Assembly: GCF_002979475.1 (NCBI RefSeq) | Contig: NZ_PCOY01000006.1 | Location: 112,683-176,682 of the forward strand | Direction of reading: 5' to 3' | From: Microbacterium sp. MYb62 | Lineage (GTDB): Bacteria > Actinomycetota > Actinomycetes > Actinomycetales > Microbacteriaceae | DNA length: 64,000 nt | In this document: positions 1-8,701 of the stretch, piece after piece | Numbering within the stretch: position 1 is the first letter of the stretch | Layout: the number at the start of each line of letters is the position of its first letter | The notes under the pieces: generated by a model | Databases searched by the model: none | Seen by the model: only the letters and a program-made list of their open reading frames with translations | What the model was told of the DNA's origin: nothing | Program-made: the position numbers and the translations under genes

Positions 1-822
1 GTGGGTGTGCATGCCCGAACCGTTGTCACCGTACAGAGGCTTGGGCATGAAGGTCGCGACCTTGCCCCACTCCTCGGCGGTGTTCTTGACGATGTACTTG
101 AACTTGAGGATGTCGTCCGCCGCGTGGACCATCGTGTCGAAGCGGTAGTTGATCTCCTGCTGGCCGCCGGTGCCGACCTCGTGGTGCGAGCGCTCGAGGA
201 TGAATCCCGCGTCGATCAGCTTGAGCGTGATGTCGTCGCGGAGGTCAGCGGTCTTGTCGACGGGGCTGACGGGGAAGTAGCCGCCCTTGTACGGCGTCTT
301 GTTCCCGAGGTTGCCGCCCTCTTCCTCGCGGCCGGTGTTCCACGCGCCCTCTTCCGAGTCGACGCTGTAGAAGCTCGAGTTCGAGGTGACGTTGTAGCGG
401 ACGTCGTCGAAGATGTAGAACTCCGCCTCGGGGGCGAAGAATGCGGTGTCGGCGATGCCGGTGGACGTCAGGTACTTCTCCGCCTTCTTGGCGACCTGAC
501 GCGGATCCTTCGAATAGATCTCGCCCGTGCGCGGGTTGTAGATGTCGAACAGCATCACGAGGGTGCTCGCCTCGCGGAACGGGTCGACGTATGCGGTCGT
601 CACGTCGGGGATGAGCTGCATGTCGGACTCGTGGATACTCGCGAAACCGCGGATCGAAGAGCCGTCGAACAGCTGACCGTCGGTGAAGAAAGCCTCGTCG
701 ACCGTCGATGCAGGAATGTTGAAGTGCTGCTGCACACCCGGGAGATCGGTGAAACGGATGTCAAGGAACTTGACGTCGTTCTCCTTGATGTAGGTCAGTA
801 CCTCGGACGAATCTTTGAACAT
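1..822 (-). CDS. glnA: Glutamine synthetase, type I (C-terminus cut by window edge)
   Basis: Makes glutamine from glutamate, ammonia and ATP in the cytoplasm. The 274 visible residues run from the N-terminal beta-grasp domain (MFKDSSEVLTYIKEN) into the catalytic barrel, with the EAEFYIFD metal/glutamate-binding motif near residue 130, a KGGYFPVSPVD-type segment, the HHEVGTGGQQE motif, and GDNGSGMHTH at the edge. The type I enzyme is usually about 470 residues, so roughly 200 lie outside the window. The ATG at 822 follows an AGGAG ribosome site. Upstream is a tandem GlnR-type box (884-921). The neighbouring RDD gene is a common actinobacterial arrangement. Confidence 0.97.
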   Translation of the reverse strand, partial: MFKDSSEVLTYIKENDVKFLDIRFTDLPGVQQHFNIPASTVDEAFFTDGQLFDGSSIRGFASIHESDMQLIPDVTTAYVDPFREASTLVMLFDIYNPRTGEIYSKDPRQVAKKAEKYLTSTGIADTAFFAPEAEFYIFDDVRYNVTSNSSFYSVDSEEGAWNTGREEEGGNLGNKTPYKGGYFPVSPVDKTADLRDDITLKLIDAGFILERSHHEVGTGGQQEINYRFDTMVHAADDILKFKYIVKNTAEEWGKVATFMPKPLYGDNGSGMHTH

Positions 823-883
823 GTACGACTCCTGTAATGCGGATCGATGGCTTCACGGCCACTCTGCAGAGTACGGACGGGGG

Positions 884-921
884 ATTTCTCTACGGTATCC
901 GCATTGTTTCGGGCGTGTTAC
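884..921 (-). promoter_or_regulatory. Tandem GlnR-type box upstream of glnA
   Basis: Read on the minus strand, 921-906 is GTAAC-N6-GAAAC, an exact match to the actinobacterial GlnR half-box gTnAC-n6-GaAAC. A weaker copy, GATAC-N6-GAAAT, lies at 899-884. The two copies start exactly 22 bp apart, the spacing known for paired GlnR boxes. This suggests nitrogen-dependent control of glnA. The regulator itself is not in the window. Confidence 0.7.
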
Positions 922-957
922 AGGCGCCGAGACGACAGAGCGGCATATCGCGCTCGG

Positions 958-963
958 TAGGCT
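958..963 (+). promoter_or_regulatory. -10 element TAGGCT, near-leaderless start of the RDD gene
   Basis: TAGGCT ends 6 nt before the GTG at 970, so transcription would begin at or next to the start codon. The GGGGGA just before the GTG could also act as a ribosome site if a few leader bases exist. Confidence 0.5.
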
Positions 964-969
964 GGGGGA

Positions 970-1365
970 GTGACGGATGCAGTGAACACGTACCCCGGTG
1001 AGCGTCTCGGACTTCCCGAATCCGGCCCGAGGAGCATCGCCCGCCCTGGCCGTCGCATCGGCGCCCTTCTGATCGACTGGACGGCCGCGGTCATCCTGTC
1101 GCTCGCATTCTTCGACTACGACCCGTTCGCGACCCTCGTGATCTTCGCCGTGGTGCAGGTCCTGTTCATCCCGACCGCAGGCGGCAGCCCCGGTCATCGC
1201 ATCCTCGGCATGCGCGTCGTGCGTCTCGGCGGCGGCTGGGTGGGACTCTGGCGTCCTCTCGTGCGCACCCTGCTGCTGATCTTCGTGATCCCTGCCGTCG
1301 TGTGGGATCCCGATCAGCGCGGCCTCCACGACAAGGCGGCCGGGACGGTCCTGATCCGCGCCTGA
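970..1365 (+). CDS. RDD family integral membrane protein
   Basis: A 131-residue membrane protein with the RDD-family layout: an Arg-rich start (PGRRIGALLIDW) whose Asp lies in the first membrane helix, a second helix, the GGSPGHRILGMRVVRL loop, a third helix, and the family C-terminus DQRGLHDKAAGTVLI. The biochemical function of this family is unknown in most bacteria. It is divergent from glnA, and such an RDD gene commonly sits beside glnA in actinobacteria. GTG is the only start close to the promoter. Confidence 0.85.
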   Translation: MTDAVNTYPGERLGLPESGPRSIARPGRRIGALLIDWTAAVILSLAFFDYDPFATLVIFAVVQVLFIPTAGGSPGHRILGMRVVRLGGGWVGLWRPLVRTLLLIFVIPAVVWDPDQRGLHDKAAGTVLIRA

Positions 1366-1372
1366 GGTCGAC

Positions 1373-1864
1373 TCAGACCTTGCCGCGGTTGCGGCGCCGC
1401 GCCTCACGCGGTGCTCGCCCGCCCAGGAACGATCGTGCCGGGTCGACGGCGAAGCCCTGACGCAGCGCTTCGCGTCCGATGAGCATCCGGAAGCCCATCT
1501 CGTCGCGATTACTGAGTGTGACTTCGGCGAGCACTTCGCGGTCCACGAGTCGGATCAGCAGCTCCACCACAAGGCGCTCCTGCGCGTGTCCCGACGAGCT
1601 GCGGACGGCGCGACGGTCGTGCACGGGGCACTGGACGACCACGGCGTCTTCCTGGCTGTCCTGCCAGGGCTTGACCTTGAAGCGGACCCAGGGCTCGTCG
1701 TCCTGCTCGAACTCCACGATGTCGAAAGCATGCAGCGATGAGGTGCGTGCGCCCGTGTCGATCTTGGCCTTGAGCCAGTCGACTCCGAGATCGGGCAGGC
1801 TCACCCATTCTCGCCACCCCGTAAGGGTGTTTGAATGGGGGGTAGTCCTACTCACCTGATACAT
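1373..1864 (-). CDS. Retropepsin-like zinc protease family (RimB/COG4067)
   Basis: 163 residues of the 'ATP-dependent zinc protease' family (DUF785, COG4067). The retropepsin-like signature IDTGARTSSLHA starts near residue 35, and the family C-terminus MLIGREAL..FAVDPARSFL is present. Members are usually encoded beside RimK-type ligases, as here, where rimK is divergent only 20 bp away. In Pseudomonas the partner (RimB) tunes or removes RimK-made glutamate tails. That role is inferred here from the pairing. The ATG at 1864 is taken, but a GTG nine bases further in is possible. Confidence 0.8.
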   Translation of the reverse strand: MYQVSRTTPHSNTLTGWREWVSLPDLGVDWLKAKIDTGARTSSLHAFDIVEFEQDDEPWVRFKVKPWQDSQEDAVVVQCPVHDRRAVRSSSGHAQERLVVELLIRLVDREVLAEVTLSNRDEMGFRMLIGREALRQGFAVDPARSFLGGRAPREARRRNRGKV

Positions 1865-1884
1865 CCTGGCAGGAAAAATCCCCC

Positions 1885-3072
1885 GTGAAGATCGCAGTGC
1901 TCTCCCGCGCGCCGCAGGCGTACTCCACCCAGCGACTGCGTGCGGCCGCGCTTCAGCGCGGGCACAACGTCAAGGTGCTCAACACGCTGCGCTTCGCGAT
2001 CGACCTGACCGCCGAGGAACCCGACCTGCACTACCGGGGTCGTCAGCTCAGCGACTATGACGCGATCCTGCCGCGCATCGGCAACTCGATCACCTACTTC
2101 GGCACCGCCGTCGTGCGCCAGTTCGAGCAGATGGACGTCTACACGCCGAACACCGCGAACGGGATCTCCAGTGCGCGCGACAAGCTCCGTGCGAACCAGA
2201 TCCTGTCACGACACAACATCGCGATGCCTCCGACCGCGTTCGTGCGCAATCGTGCGGACGTGCGCCCGGCGATCGAGCGCGTCGGCGGCGCGCCCGTCGT
2301 GATCAAGCTCCTGGAGGGCACCCAGGGCATCGGCGTCATCCTCGCCCCGCAGGTGAAGGTCGCCGAGGCGATCATCGAGACGCTGCACTCCACCAAGCAG
2401 AACGTCCTCATCCAGAAGTTCATCTCGGAGAGCCGCGGGCGAGACATCCGCGCCCTGGTCGTCGGCGACCGGGTGGTCGCCGCGATGCGACGGTCCGCCG
2501 CCGGAGACGAGTTCCGCTCCAACGTGCATCGCGGGGGATCGGTCGAGGCCGTCGAGCTCGACCCCGTGTACGAGCGCGCCGCGGTGCGCTCGGCCCAGAT
2601 CATGGGGCTGCGCGTCGCCGGCGTCGACATGCTCGAAGGCGATGAAGGCCCTCTCGTGATGGAGGTCAACTCCTCGCCGGGCCTGCAGGGCATCGAGACC
2701 GCCACGAAGCTCGATGTCGCCGGCGCCATCATCGACTACATCGCCGGTCAGGTCGCTTTCCCCGAGATCGACGTGAGGCAACGTCTGACGGTCTCGACGG
2801 GATACGGCGTGGCCGAGCTGATGGTCCACGGCGCCGTCGACCTGGTGGGGAAGACCCTGGGCGAGGCCGGGCTCTGGGAACGCGACATCACGGTGCTCAC
2901 CCTGCACCGCGGCGTCAGCGTGATTCCCAACCCGCGCAAGCACGTCGTGCTCGAAGCGGACGACAGACTGTTCTGCTTCGGCAAGCTCGACGAGATGCGG
3001 TCGATGGTCCCCGAACGCCGCCGTCGCCGCGCGAAGGTCCGCCGGCTGCCACGGCAGCCCCTGTCGGAATGA
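1885..3072 (+). CDS. rimK: RimK-type alpha-L-glutamate ligase with an extra C-terminal RCK_C-like domain
   Basis: ATP-grasp ligase. Residues 1-300 match RimK: an N-terminal pre-ATP-grasp fold, the SSARDKLRANQILSRH segment, KLLEGTQGIGV phosphate loop, and the metal-binding VMEVNSSPGLQGIE. In E. coli RimK adds glutamates to the C-terminus of ribosomal protein S6 and stops at about 300 residues. Here about 95 residues follow, and residues ~310-378 (GYGVAELMV, LVGKTLGEAGL, GVSVIPNP, EADDRLFCFG) read as a TrkA-C/RCK_C domain, the ligand-binding module of K+ channel regulators. GTG start. The substrate is inferred, since the window has no rpsF. Confidence 0.9.
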   Translation: MKIAVLSRAPQAYSTQRLRAAALQRGHNVKVLNTLRFAIDLTAEEPDLHYRGRQLSDYDAILPRIGNSITYFGTAVVRQFEQMDVYTPNTANGISSARDKLRANQILSRHNIAMPPTAFVRNRADVRPAIERVGGAPVVIKLLEGTQGIGVILAPQVKVAEAIIETLHSTKQNVLIQKFISESRGRDIRALVVGDRVVAAMRRSAAGDEFRSNVHRGGSVEAVELDPVYERAAVRSAQIMGLRVAGVDMLEGDEGPLVMEVNSSPGLQGIETATKLDVAGAIIDYIAGQVAFPEIDVRQRLTVSTGYGVAELMVHGAVDLVGKTLGEAGLWERDITVLTLHRGVSVIPNPRKHVVLEADDRLFCFGKLDEMRSMVPERRRRRAKVRRLPRQPLSE

Positions 3073-3075
3073 CGA

Positions 3076-3110
3076 AGAGCGCGGCCGCCCTCCGGGGGCG
3101 GCCGCGCTCT
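3076..3110. terminator. Bidirectional hairpin between rimK and the DUF4191 gene
   Basis: A perfect 15-bp GC-rich stem (3076-3090 with 3096-3110) with a 5-nt loop sits between two convergent genes. There is no U-tract, which is usual for terminators in such high-GC genomes. Confidence 0.75.
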
Positions 3111-3132
3111 CACGCTTCGGTCTCGTACGTAC

Positions 3133-3843
3133 TCAACGAGGGCGCTGCGAACGCACCTTCGTCGGGTCGATGCCCTTCGGGATCGGCAGCGAGGACAGCG
3201 ACTGCGATACGGAGTCGACACGGCGGATCACCGCGGACATGGTGGCCTTGTCGATCGCTTTCGGCAGCTTCTTGATCGTCTTGGAGAGATCCGCGATCGG
3301 GACCTCATCTTCGCCGTGCCCCACGTAGAGCACCGTGACCGGCACGCCGTGTGCCACGCGCTGAGCCTTGCTGCGCTCCTCGTTGACGAGGCGGGTCAGC
3401 CGGCCACGTGCACCTTCGCCGACGACGACGATGCCGCCTCGACCGATCGTGCGGTAGACGGCTTCCTGCGTCTTCGGGTTGATGCCGACAGGCGTGTCGG
3501 AAGCCTGCCACTTGCGGCCCAGGCTGGTGCTGAGCACGTGTCCCGCGGCTCCGGGCATGCCGTCGATCTTCGTGTACATGGCAGACGTCGAGAGCCGTGT
3601 CATGAGGAAGAGTGCGCCGAGAACACCCAGCATCAGTCCTGTGATTCCCCACAGGACGAGCGTCCAGACCTGGAACGGCGGGATCAGGTACCCGGCGACG
3701 AGGCCGAGGAGGACGCCTCCGACGAGGATCGCGATCTGGGCCCAGGGGAGCCACGAGTAGGCCTCGCGGGTGAACCGGAAGAGGGACTTGATCTGGGAGA
3801 AGAACCCAGGACGCTTTTCGGGTTCAGGAGCACGCTTTGCCAT
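3133..3843 (-). CDS. DUF4191 family membrane protein
   Basis: 236 residues. A short basic N-terminus leads into a cytoplasmic stretch (FFSQIKSLFRFT), two membrane helices at about 38-60 and 65-83, and a long cytoplasmic domain with the family features GHVLSTSLGRKWQASDTPVGINPKTQEAVYR and RGGIVVVGEG. Actinobacterial homologues lie near glnA and the lipoyl-enzyme genes, as here. Function unknown. The ATG at 3843 fits the family N-terminus. Confidence 0.85.
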   Translation of the reverse strand: MAKRAPEPEKRPGFFSQIKSLFRFTREAYSWLPWAQIAILVGGVLLGLVAGYLIPPFQVWTLVLWGITGLMLGVLGALFLMTRLSTSAMYTKIDGMPGAAGHVLSTSLGRKWQASDTPVGINPKTQEAVYRTIGRGGIVVVGEGARGRLTRLVNEERSKAQRVAHGVPVTVLYVGHGEDEVPIADLSKTIKKLPKAIDKATMSAVIRRVDSVSQSLSSLPIPKGIDPTKVRSQRPR

Positions 3844-4004
3844 GAGGACCAGCCTACCGAGTCCGCGGGCTCCGTGATGTCGCCGTTCGCGCCGAGCGGA
3901 GCGTGCGACACAACTTCTCCTGCACGACTGCGATGCAGGGCGCTATCTGTTCGCATCGCTCCGGAGAGGGCGAGAACCTCTCGGGCCTGCGGTGTGATGG
4001 GGAC

Positions 4005-5501
4005 ATGGCAGACATCGAGAATGAAGGCGGCGTGGGGCCGCCTCTTCTTCCGGGGACGCATCGAGTGGTCCGGACCCTCGACGCGAGCGAGGGGCCGTTC
4101 GCAGGGACGCTCGTGACCTCGGGAGACGGGGTGGCCGTGCGGGTGGATGCGGCGGCCCTCGGGGGATGGGTGGGGTGGCGCTTCTCCGGAGCGGAGCACG
4201 TCGCCGCGCCCCTCGATGTCTGTCGGCGCAGGGACGGACATGACGCGTTGCTCCCGTGGTGCACCGAGCGGGTCACGGCCTTCCTCGTTCGACGGACGGC
4301 CGCCGGCGCGATCCTCACTCCGGGGGAGAACAGCACGCTCGTCATCAGCATTCTCCGCGGACTCGATGAGGTGGGCGAGGGCATCGAGGGCGTCCGTGCC
4401 GGGGAGTGGTGGCTGACCGACGGGGGACGTCCGGTGTTCGTCTTCGGCGTCGGGACCGATGTCCGGGTCGGCGTGGTCGAGATCATCGATCGGGTGGCGG
4501 AGCACAGCGCGGACAAGGCGCTGAAGCGCGCGCTCGGCACGATCCTCGAAGGGTTGGAGAGGGCCGCACCACAGCCGCGTATCCCGCACGGGCTCATCTC
4601 AGCGTGGGAGGACGACCTGCTGAGCATCGCTGCCCCGCAGCCGCTCGAGCGTGGTGCCCATGCCCCGGAACCTGCCAGGAGAGCCGCTCGGACAGGCGTT
4701 GAACGAGATCTGCGGCCGACGGCACCTCGTCTACGAGCGGATCGAGTGCGCAGGCAGGACGGTCGGCGCGCTGTCGCGATGAGACCGGCCCCTGTTGCTC
4801 TGGTGCGGGGAGTCCCGGATGTGATCCGGGCCAGGATCCGAAGTCTCGGGAGGGCCCGTCACGGTCGGGGAACTGCACAGGCGCCGCAGGGCGATCAGTC
4901 GGCGCGAAGAGGAGCGGAGCGGCGCGTCGGTGTGCGACGCCGTTCGTTGATCATCGCGGGCGCCGCCGCCACAGCGGTCCTTGCCGGCGGCCTGCTCTGG
5001 CCGAGCGGCGATGCCCCAGGCGAGGTGTCGGACGCGGTGGAAGGCACCCCCGCGGGGGTGCGCTCACCGCAGGGGCAGGAGTCGACCCCTGTGGAGACGC
5101 CGACGAAGCCCGGTGTCGCCGACGCTGCGGAGGCTGACGCTGCCGAGGATGTGCATGTCGGAGCGGAGTCGACCGCAGACGCGCCGGAGACGGCGATACC
5201 CGCTCTGCTGGACGCGATCGCGGAGTGTCGCGCGGAGGAGGTCTCCTCGTGCCCGGCTGCGGTGGCGGCTGATTCCGCGGGAGTCCTGGACGCTCTCGCA
5301 TCGGTGGGCTCTGACTCGTCGACCACCGAGCTGGTGGACGAGTACGGGGACGTCGCCGTCGTCCGACTGAGGATCGGAGTTCCCGCCGAGGGGGAAGAGG
5401 CGAGCGCGGATGCTCCCGGGCAACTGATGGTGGTACTCATCCGCTCCGCAGACAAATGGCTGGTCCGCGACGTCTACGACGTCGCGGACCAGCCAGGATG
5501 A
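4005..5501 (+). CDS. Unknown protein, single-pass membrane with extracytoplasmic tail
   Basis: 498 residues from the ATG at 4005, which has a GGGG ribosome site; the reading frame is open further upstream but without a credible start. The first ~230 residues are a folded domain I do not recognise (rich in Gly/Val, with GEWWLTDGGRPVFVFG). A basic, Arg-rich linker follows, then one membrane helix near residues 313-333 (SLIIAGAAATAVLAGGLLW), an acidic disordered stretch, and a ~110-residue C-terminal domain with two Cys (AEC, SSC) ending in KWLVRDVYDV. It is probably cytoplasmic at the N-terminus and exposed outside. No function assigned. Confidence 0.7.
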   Translation: MADIENEGGVGPPLLPGTHRVVRTLDASEGPFAGTLVTSGDGVAVRVDAAALGGWVGWRFSGAEHVAAPLDVCRRRDGHDALLPWCTERVTAFLVRRTAAGAILTPGENSTLVISILRGLDEVGEGIEGVRAGEWWLTDGGRPVFVFGVGTDVRVGVVEIIDRVAEHSADKALKRALGTILEGLERAAPQPRIPHGLISAWEDDLLSIAAPQPLERGAHAPEPARRAARTGVERDLRPTAPRLRADRVRRQDGRRAVAMRPAPVALVRGVPDVIRARIRSLGRARHGRGTAQAPQGDQSARRGAERRVGVRRRSLIIAGAAATAVLAGGLLWPSGDAPGEVSDAVEGTPAGVRSPQGQESTPVETPTKPGVADAAEADAAEDVHVGAESTADAPETAIPALLDAIAECRAEEVSSCPAAVAADSAGVLDALASVGSDSSTTELVDEYGDVAVVRLRIGVPAEGEEASADAPGQLMVVLIRSADKWLVRDVYDVADQPG

Positions 5502-5511
5502 TCTCTCGCTG

Positions 5512-7257
5512 TCAGGCGCCGAGCTGGGACGCGAACTGCGCGGCCTCGAGACGGGCCTTGATCGCGCCGAGGAAGCGCGCCGCGTCAGCACCGTCGATGA
5601 TCCGGTGGTCATACGAGAGGGCGAGGTACACGTACGACCGGATCGCGATCGCATCGGCGCCGCCGACCTTGACGAGGCCAGGGCGCTTGACGACCGTACC
5701 GGTGCCGAGGATCGCGGACTGCGGGAGGAAGACGACGGGCGTGTCGAACAGCGCACCGCGCGAACCGGTGTTGGTCAGCGTGAAGGTGCCGCCGGCGAGC
5801 TCGTCGGGCTTCAGCTTGTTCTCGCGCGTGCGGGCGGCGAGATCAGCGATCTCGTGCGCGATCTGCGCGATGTTCTTCGACGCCGCGTCCCGCAGGACGG
5901 GGGTGAGCAAGCCGCGCTCGGTGTCGACGGCGATCGACACGTTCTCGGTCGCGGGGTAGACGATCTGCTCCCCGTCGACGGTGGCGTTCACGATCGGGAA
6001 CGCCTGGAGAGCCTCTGCGCTCGCGAGTGCGAAGAACGGCAGGAAGGACAGCTTGTCGCCGGTCTTCTCGAGGAACGACGCCTTCACGCTGTCGCGGTAC
6101 TCGGCGAGAGCCGTGACATCGACCTCGACGACCGTGGTCAGCTGTGCCGTCTGCTGCATCGACTCCACCGCACGCTTGGCGAGGACCTTGCGCAGACGCG
6201 ACATCGGCTGGGTGGTGCCGCGCAGCGGAGAGACCTCGAGTGGAGCCGGAGCAGCGGCCGCCGGAGCGGCGGGTGCTGCCGGCGCGGTCTCCGCAGCCTT
6301 CAGCACGTCTTCCTTGCGAATGCGACCGCCCACACCGGTGCCGGTGACGGTGGCCAGGTCGACGCCCTGCTGAGAGGCCAGGCGTCGCACCAGCGGTGTC
6401 ACGTACAGGTTGTCGCTCTCGGTGGGCAGCGTGAGCTTCGGCGCTGCAGGTGCTGCAGCGGCCGGTGCTGCAGCGGCAGGTGCCGGCGCGGGGGCCGGTG
6501 TCGGAGCGGCTGCGGGTGCCGGAGCGGCAGGCGCTTCTGCGGCGGGAGCCGGAGCTGCGGGAGCCGAAGCTGCGGGAGCCGGAGCGGCAGGAGCTTCTGC
6601 GGCAGGAGCCGGAGCGGCTGCCGCAGCACCCGAGCCGACACGGGCGAGCACGGCGCCGACGGCGACGGTCTCGTCTTCGGCCGCGACGATCTCCTGCAGA
6701 ACGCCGGCGACCGGCGAGGGGATCTCGGTGTCGACCTTGTCGGTGGAGATCTCCAGAAGGGCCTCGTCGACCGCGATGCTGTCGCCGACCTGCTTCAGCC
6801 ACCGGGTCACGGTGCCCTCGGTCACGCTCTCACCGAGCTCGGGGAGCACGATGTCCGTCGCGTCGCCGGTGGGAGCCGCGGGTGCGGTCTCGGCCGCGGG
6901 GGCTTCTGCGGCAGGCGCCGGAGCCGCGGGTGCAGCTTCAGCCGGAGCGGCCTCGGCGGGCGCCTCCTCTGCGGCAGGAGCAGCGGCGGCGGGCGCGTCT
7001 GCGGCCGGAGCCGCGGCGCTGCCGTCGCCGATGCGCGCGAGCAGGGCGCCGACCTCGACGGTCTCGTCCTCGGAGACGAGGATCTCCTCGATCACACCGG
7101 ACACGGGGGAGGGGATCTCGGTGTCGACCTTGTCGGTCGAGATCTCGAGCAGGCCCTCGTCCGCCTGCACGGTGTCTCCCACCTGCTTGAGCCAGCGGGT
7201 GACCGTACCCTCTGTGACGCTCTCGCCGAGAGCGGGGAGGACGACGGATGTGCTCAT
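5512..7257 (-). CDS. sucB: Dihydrolipoamide acyltransferase (E2) with two lipoyl domains
   Basis: E2 core subunit of a 2-oxoacid dehydrogenase complex. Two near-identical lipoyl domains each carry the [14 protein letters not shown] lysine that bears lipoate (about residues 1-80 and 140-215). They are separated by long Ala/Pro linkers. An E3-binding domain ([28 protein letters not shown], ~285-320) and the catalytic domain follow, ending with the DHRIIDG motif. 581 residues. Actinobacteria often name this gene sucB although the orthologue serves pyruvate dehydrogenase (DlaT/AceF) in mycobacteria and corynebacteria, so the acyl group is uncertain. GAAGGAGA precedes the ATG. lpdA lies 67 bp upstream. 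Confidence 0.93.
   Translation of the reverse strand: MSTSVVLPALGESVTEGTVTRWLKQVGDTVQADEGLLEISTDKVDTEIPSPVSGVIEEILVSEDETVEVGALLARIGDGSAAAPAADAPAAAAPAAEEAPAEAAPAEAAPAAPAPAAEAPAAETAPAAPTGDATDIVLPELGESVTEGTVTRWLKQVGDSIAVDEALLEISTDKVDTEIPSPVAGVLQEIVAAEDETVAVGAVLARVGSGAAAAAPAPAAEAPAAPAPAASAPAAPAPAAEAPAAPAPAAAPTPAPAPAPAAAAPAAAAPAAPKLTLPTESDNLYVTPLVRRLASQQGVDLATVTGTGVGGRIRKEDVLKAAETAPAAPAAPAAAAPAPLEVSPLRGTTQPMSRLRKVLAKRAVESMQQTAQLTTVVEVDVTALAEYRDSVKASFLEKTGDKLSFLPFFALASAEALQAFPIVNATVDGEQIVYPATENVSIAVDTERGLLTPVLRDAASKNIAQIAHEIADLAARTRENKLKPDELAGGTFTLTNTGSRGALFDTPVVFLPQSAILGTGTVVKRPGLVKVGGADAIAIRSYVYLALSYDHRIIDGADAARFLGAIKARLEAAQFASQLGA
6440..7010 (-). repeat. Ala/Pro-rich linker repeats inside sucB
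   Basis: Two low-complexity blocks (about 6440-6625 and 6880-7010) of repeated GCCGGAGCGG-type units encode APAA/EAPA repeats, the flexible arms that swing the lipoyl domains. The lipoyl-domain copies on either side are also direct DNA repeats, so this gene is prone to copy-number change and misassembly. Confidence 0.8.
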
Positions 7258-7324
7258 GACTGAGTCTCCTTCAGGAAGTTGTATGACGCTTGTCTAGCTT
7301 AGTGACTCGGGCACCGGTTGGTGC

Positions 7325-8698
7325 TCAGAGGGCGTGCAGGGGCTTGCCGGCCAGGGCGAGGAAGGCCTCGCCGAGGGCCTCGCTCTGGGTCGGGTGGGCA
7401 TGGATCAGGGGTGCGATGTCCTCCGGGTGGGCCTCCCAGGCGACAGCGAGCTGGCCTTCGGTGATGAGCTCCCCGACGCGATCGCCGAGAAGATGCACGC
7501 CGATGACGGGGCCGTCCTTGAGGCGGACGACCTTCACGAGACCACTCGTTCCGATGATCTCGCTCTTGCCGTTTCCGGCGAGGTTGTACTCGTACGCGAC
7601 GATCGCGTCGGCTCCGTGCTCGGTGACCGCCGCCTCCTCGGTCACGCCCACCGAGGCGACCTCGGGGCTCGAATACGTCACCTTGGGGATCTGCACATCC
7701 GGGATGTTGGCCGGCGTGAGCCCGCCGATCCGCTCGGCGACGGCGATGCCCTGCTGGAAGCCGCGGTGCGCGAGCTGCAGGCCGGGGACGATGTCGCCCA
7801 CCGCCCAGACGCCGGGCACGCCGGTTCGCAGGTACTCGTCGACGGTCACGAAGCCGCGATCGAGCGTCACGCCGGCCTCTTCGAACCCGAGGTCGGCTGT
7901 GACCGGGCCGCGTCCGACGGCGACGAGCAGGTAGTCGGCCGTGAACTGTGCGCCGTCCTCGAGCGTGACGGTGACGGACGAGTCGTCCTGCGCGGCGCTC
8001 TGGAAGCGGACGCCGAGCGAGTATTGGATGCCGCGGCGGCGGAAGGCCCGCTCCAGGCCCTTGCTGAGGGCGATGTCCTCGTTCGGGACGAGATGAGGCA
8101 GCGCCTCGATGATGGTGACCTCGGAGCCGAAGGAGCGCCAGACGCTGGCGAACTCGACGCCGATCACACCGCCGCCGAGGATGAGGACGCGCTTGGGAAT
8201 GACATCGAGGGCGAGCGCCTGCTCGCTCGTGAGGATGCGTCCGCCGATGTCCAGACCGGGAAGCGAGCGGCTGTAGGAGCCGGTCGCGAGCACGACGTCC
8301 GTGCCCACGTAGACGTCGTCGCCGACGCTGATGCTGCGATCAGGATTCAGCCGACCGAGTCCGGCGACCGTCGTGATGCCACGGGCCTTGACGAGACCTT
8401 CGAGTCCCTTGAACTTCTTGGCGACGATCCCCTCGCGGTACGCACGGACCCCGGCGGGGTCGATGCCCTCGAGCGTCGCGGTCACGCCGACGGACGCGGC
8501 ATCGCGTACGTGCTCGGCCACCTCGGCCGCGTGCAGCAGCGCCTTGGTGGGAATGCACCCGCGGTGCAGGCAGGTGCCGCCGACCTTGTCCTTCTCGATG
8601 AGAGCGACGGTCTTGCCGAGCTCGCTGGCCCGCAGCGCCGCGGCGTATCCACCGCTGCCGCCGCCCAGGACGACGATGTCGAAGGTGTGGGTTGTCAT
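7325..8698 (-). CDS. lpdA: Dihydrolipoyl dehydrogenase (E3)
   Basis: Flavoprotein that reoxidises dihydrolipoyl groups of the E2 protein and passes electrons to NAD+. 457 residues. The FAD site GGGSGGYAAALRA is near residue 12, followed by the redox disulphide in GGTCLHRGCIPTKALLH, the NAD site LGGGVIGVEFASVW, and the C-terminal interface HAHPTQSEALGEAF that supplies the catalytic His-Glu pair. It lies between pepA (3-bp gap upstream) and sucB (67-bp gap downstream) on the same strand, which fits a shared transcript. Confidence 0.95.
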   Translation of the reverse strand: MTTHTFDIVVLGGGSGGYAAALRASELGKTVALIEKDKVGGTCLHRGCIPTKALLHAAEVAEHVRDAASVGVTATLEGIDPAGVRAYREGIVAKKFKGLEGLVKARGITTVAGLGRLNPDRSISVGDDVYVGTDVVLATGSYSRSLPGLDIGGRILTSEQALALDVIPKRVLILGGGVIGVEFASVWRSFGSEVTIIEALPHLVPNEDIALSKGLERAFRRRGIQYSLGVRFQSAAQDDSSVTVTLEDGAQFTADYLLVAVGRGPVTADLGFEEAGVTLDRGFVTVDEYLRTGVPGVWAVGDIVPGLQLAHRGFQQGIAVAERIGGLTPANIPDVQIPKVTYSSPEVASVGVTEEAAVTEHGADAIVAYEYNLAGNGKSEIIGTSGLVKVVRLKDGPVIGVHLLGDRVGELITEGQLAVAWEAHPEDIAPLIHAHPTQSEALGEAFLALAGKPLHAL

Positions 8699-8701
8699 CT
8701 G

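Noticed and set aside
6440..7010. CRISPR-like or satellite repeats
   Set aside because: The repetition encodes the Ala/Pro linkers of sucB in frame and lacks spacers. No CRISPR array was seen anywhere in the window.
5605..7263. Long plus-strand frames over sucB
   Set aside because: They mirror the Ala/Pro linker repeats of sucB and contain only Cys/Gly/Arg or Ala/Gly repeats.
7311..7324. Hairpin GCACC-GGTT-GGTGC after lpdA
   Set aside because: Only 5 bp of stem; too weak to call a terminator, and lpdA probably runs on into sucB.
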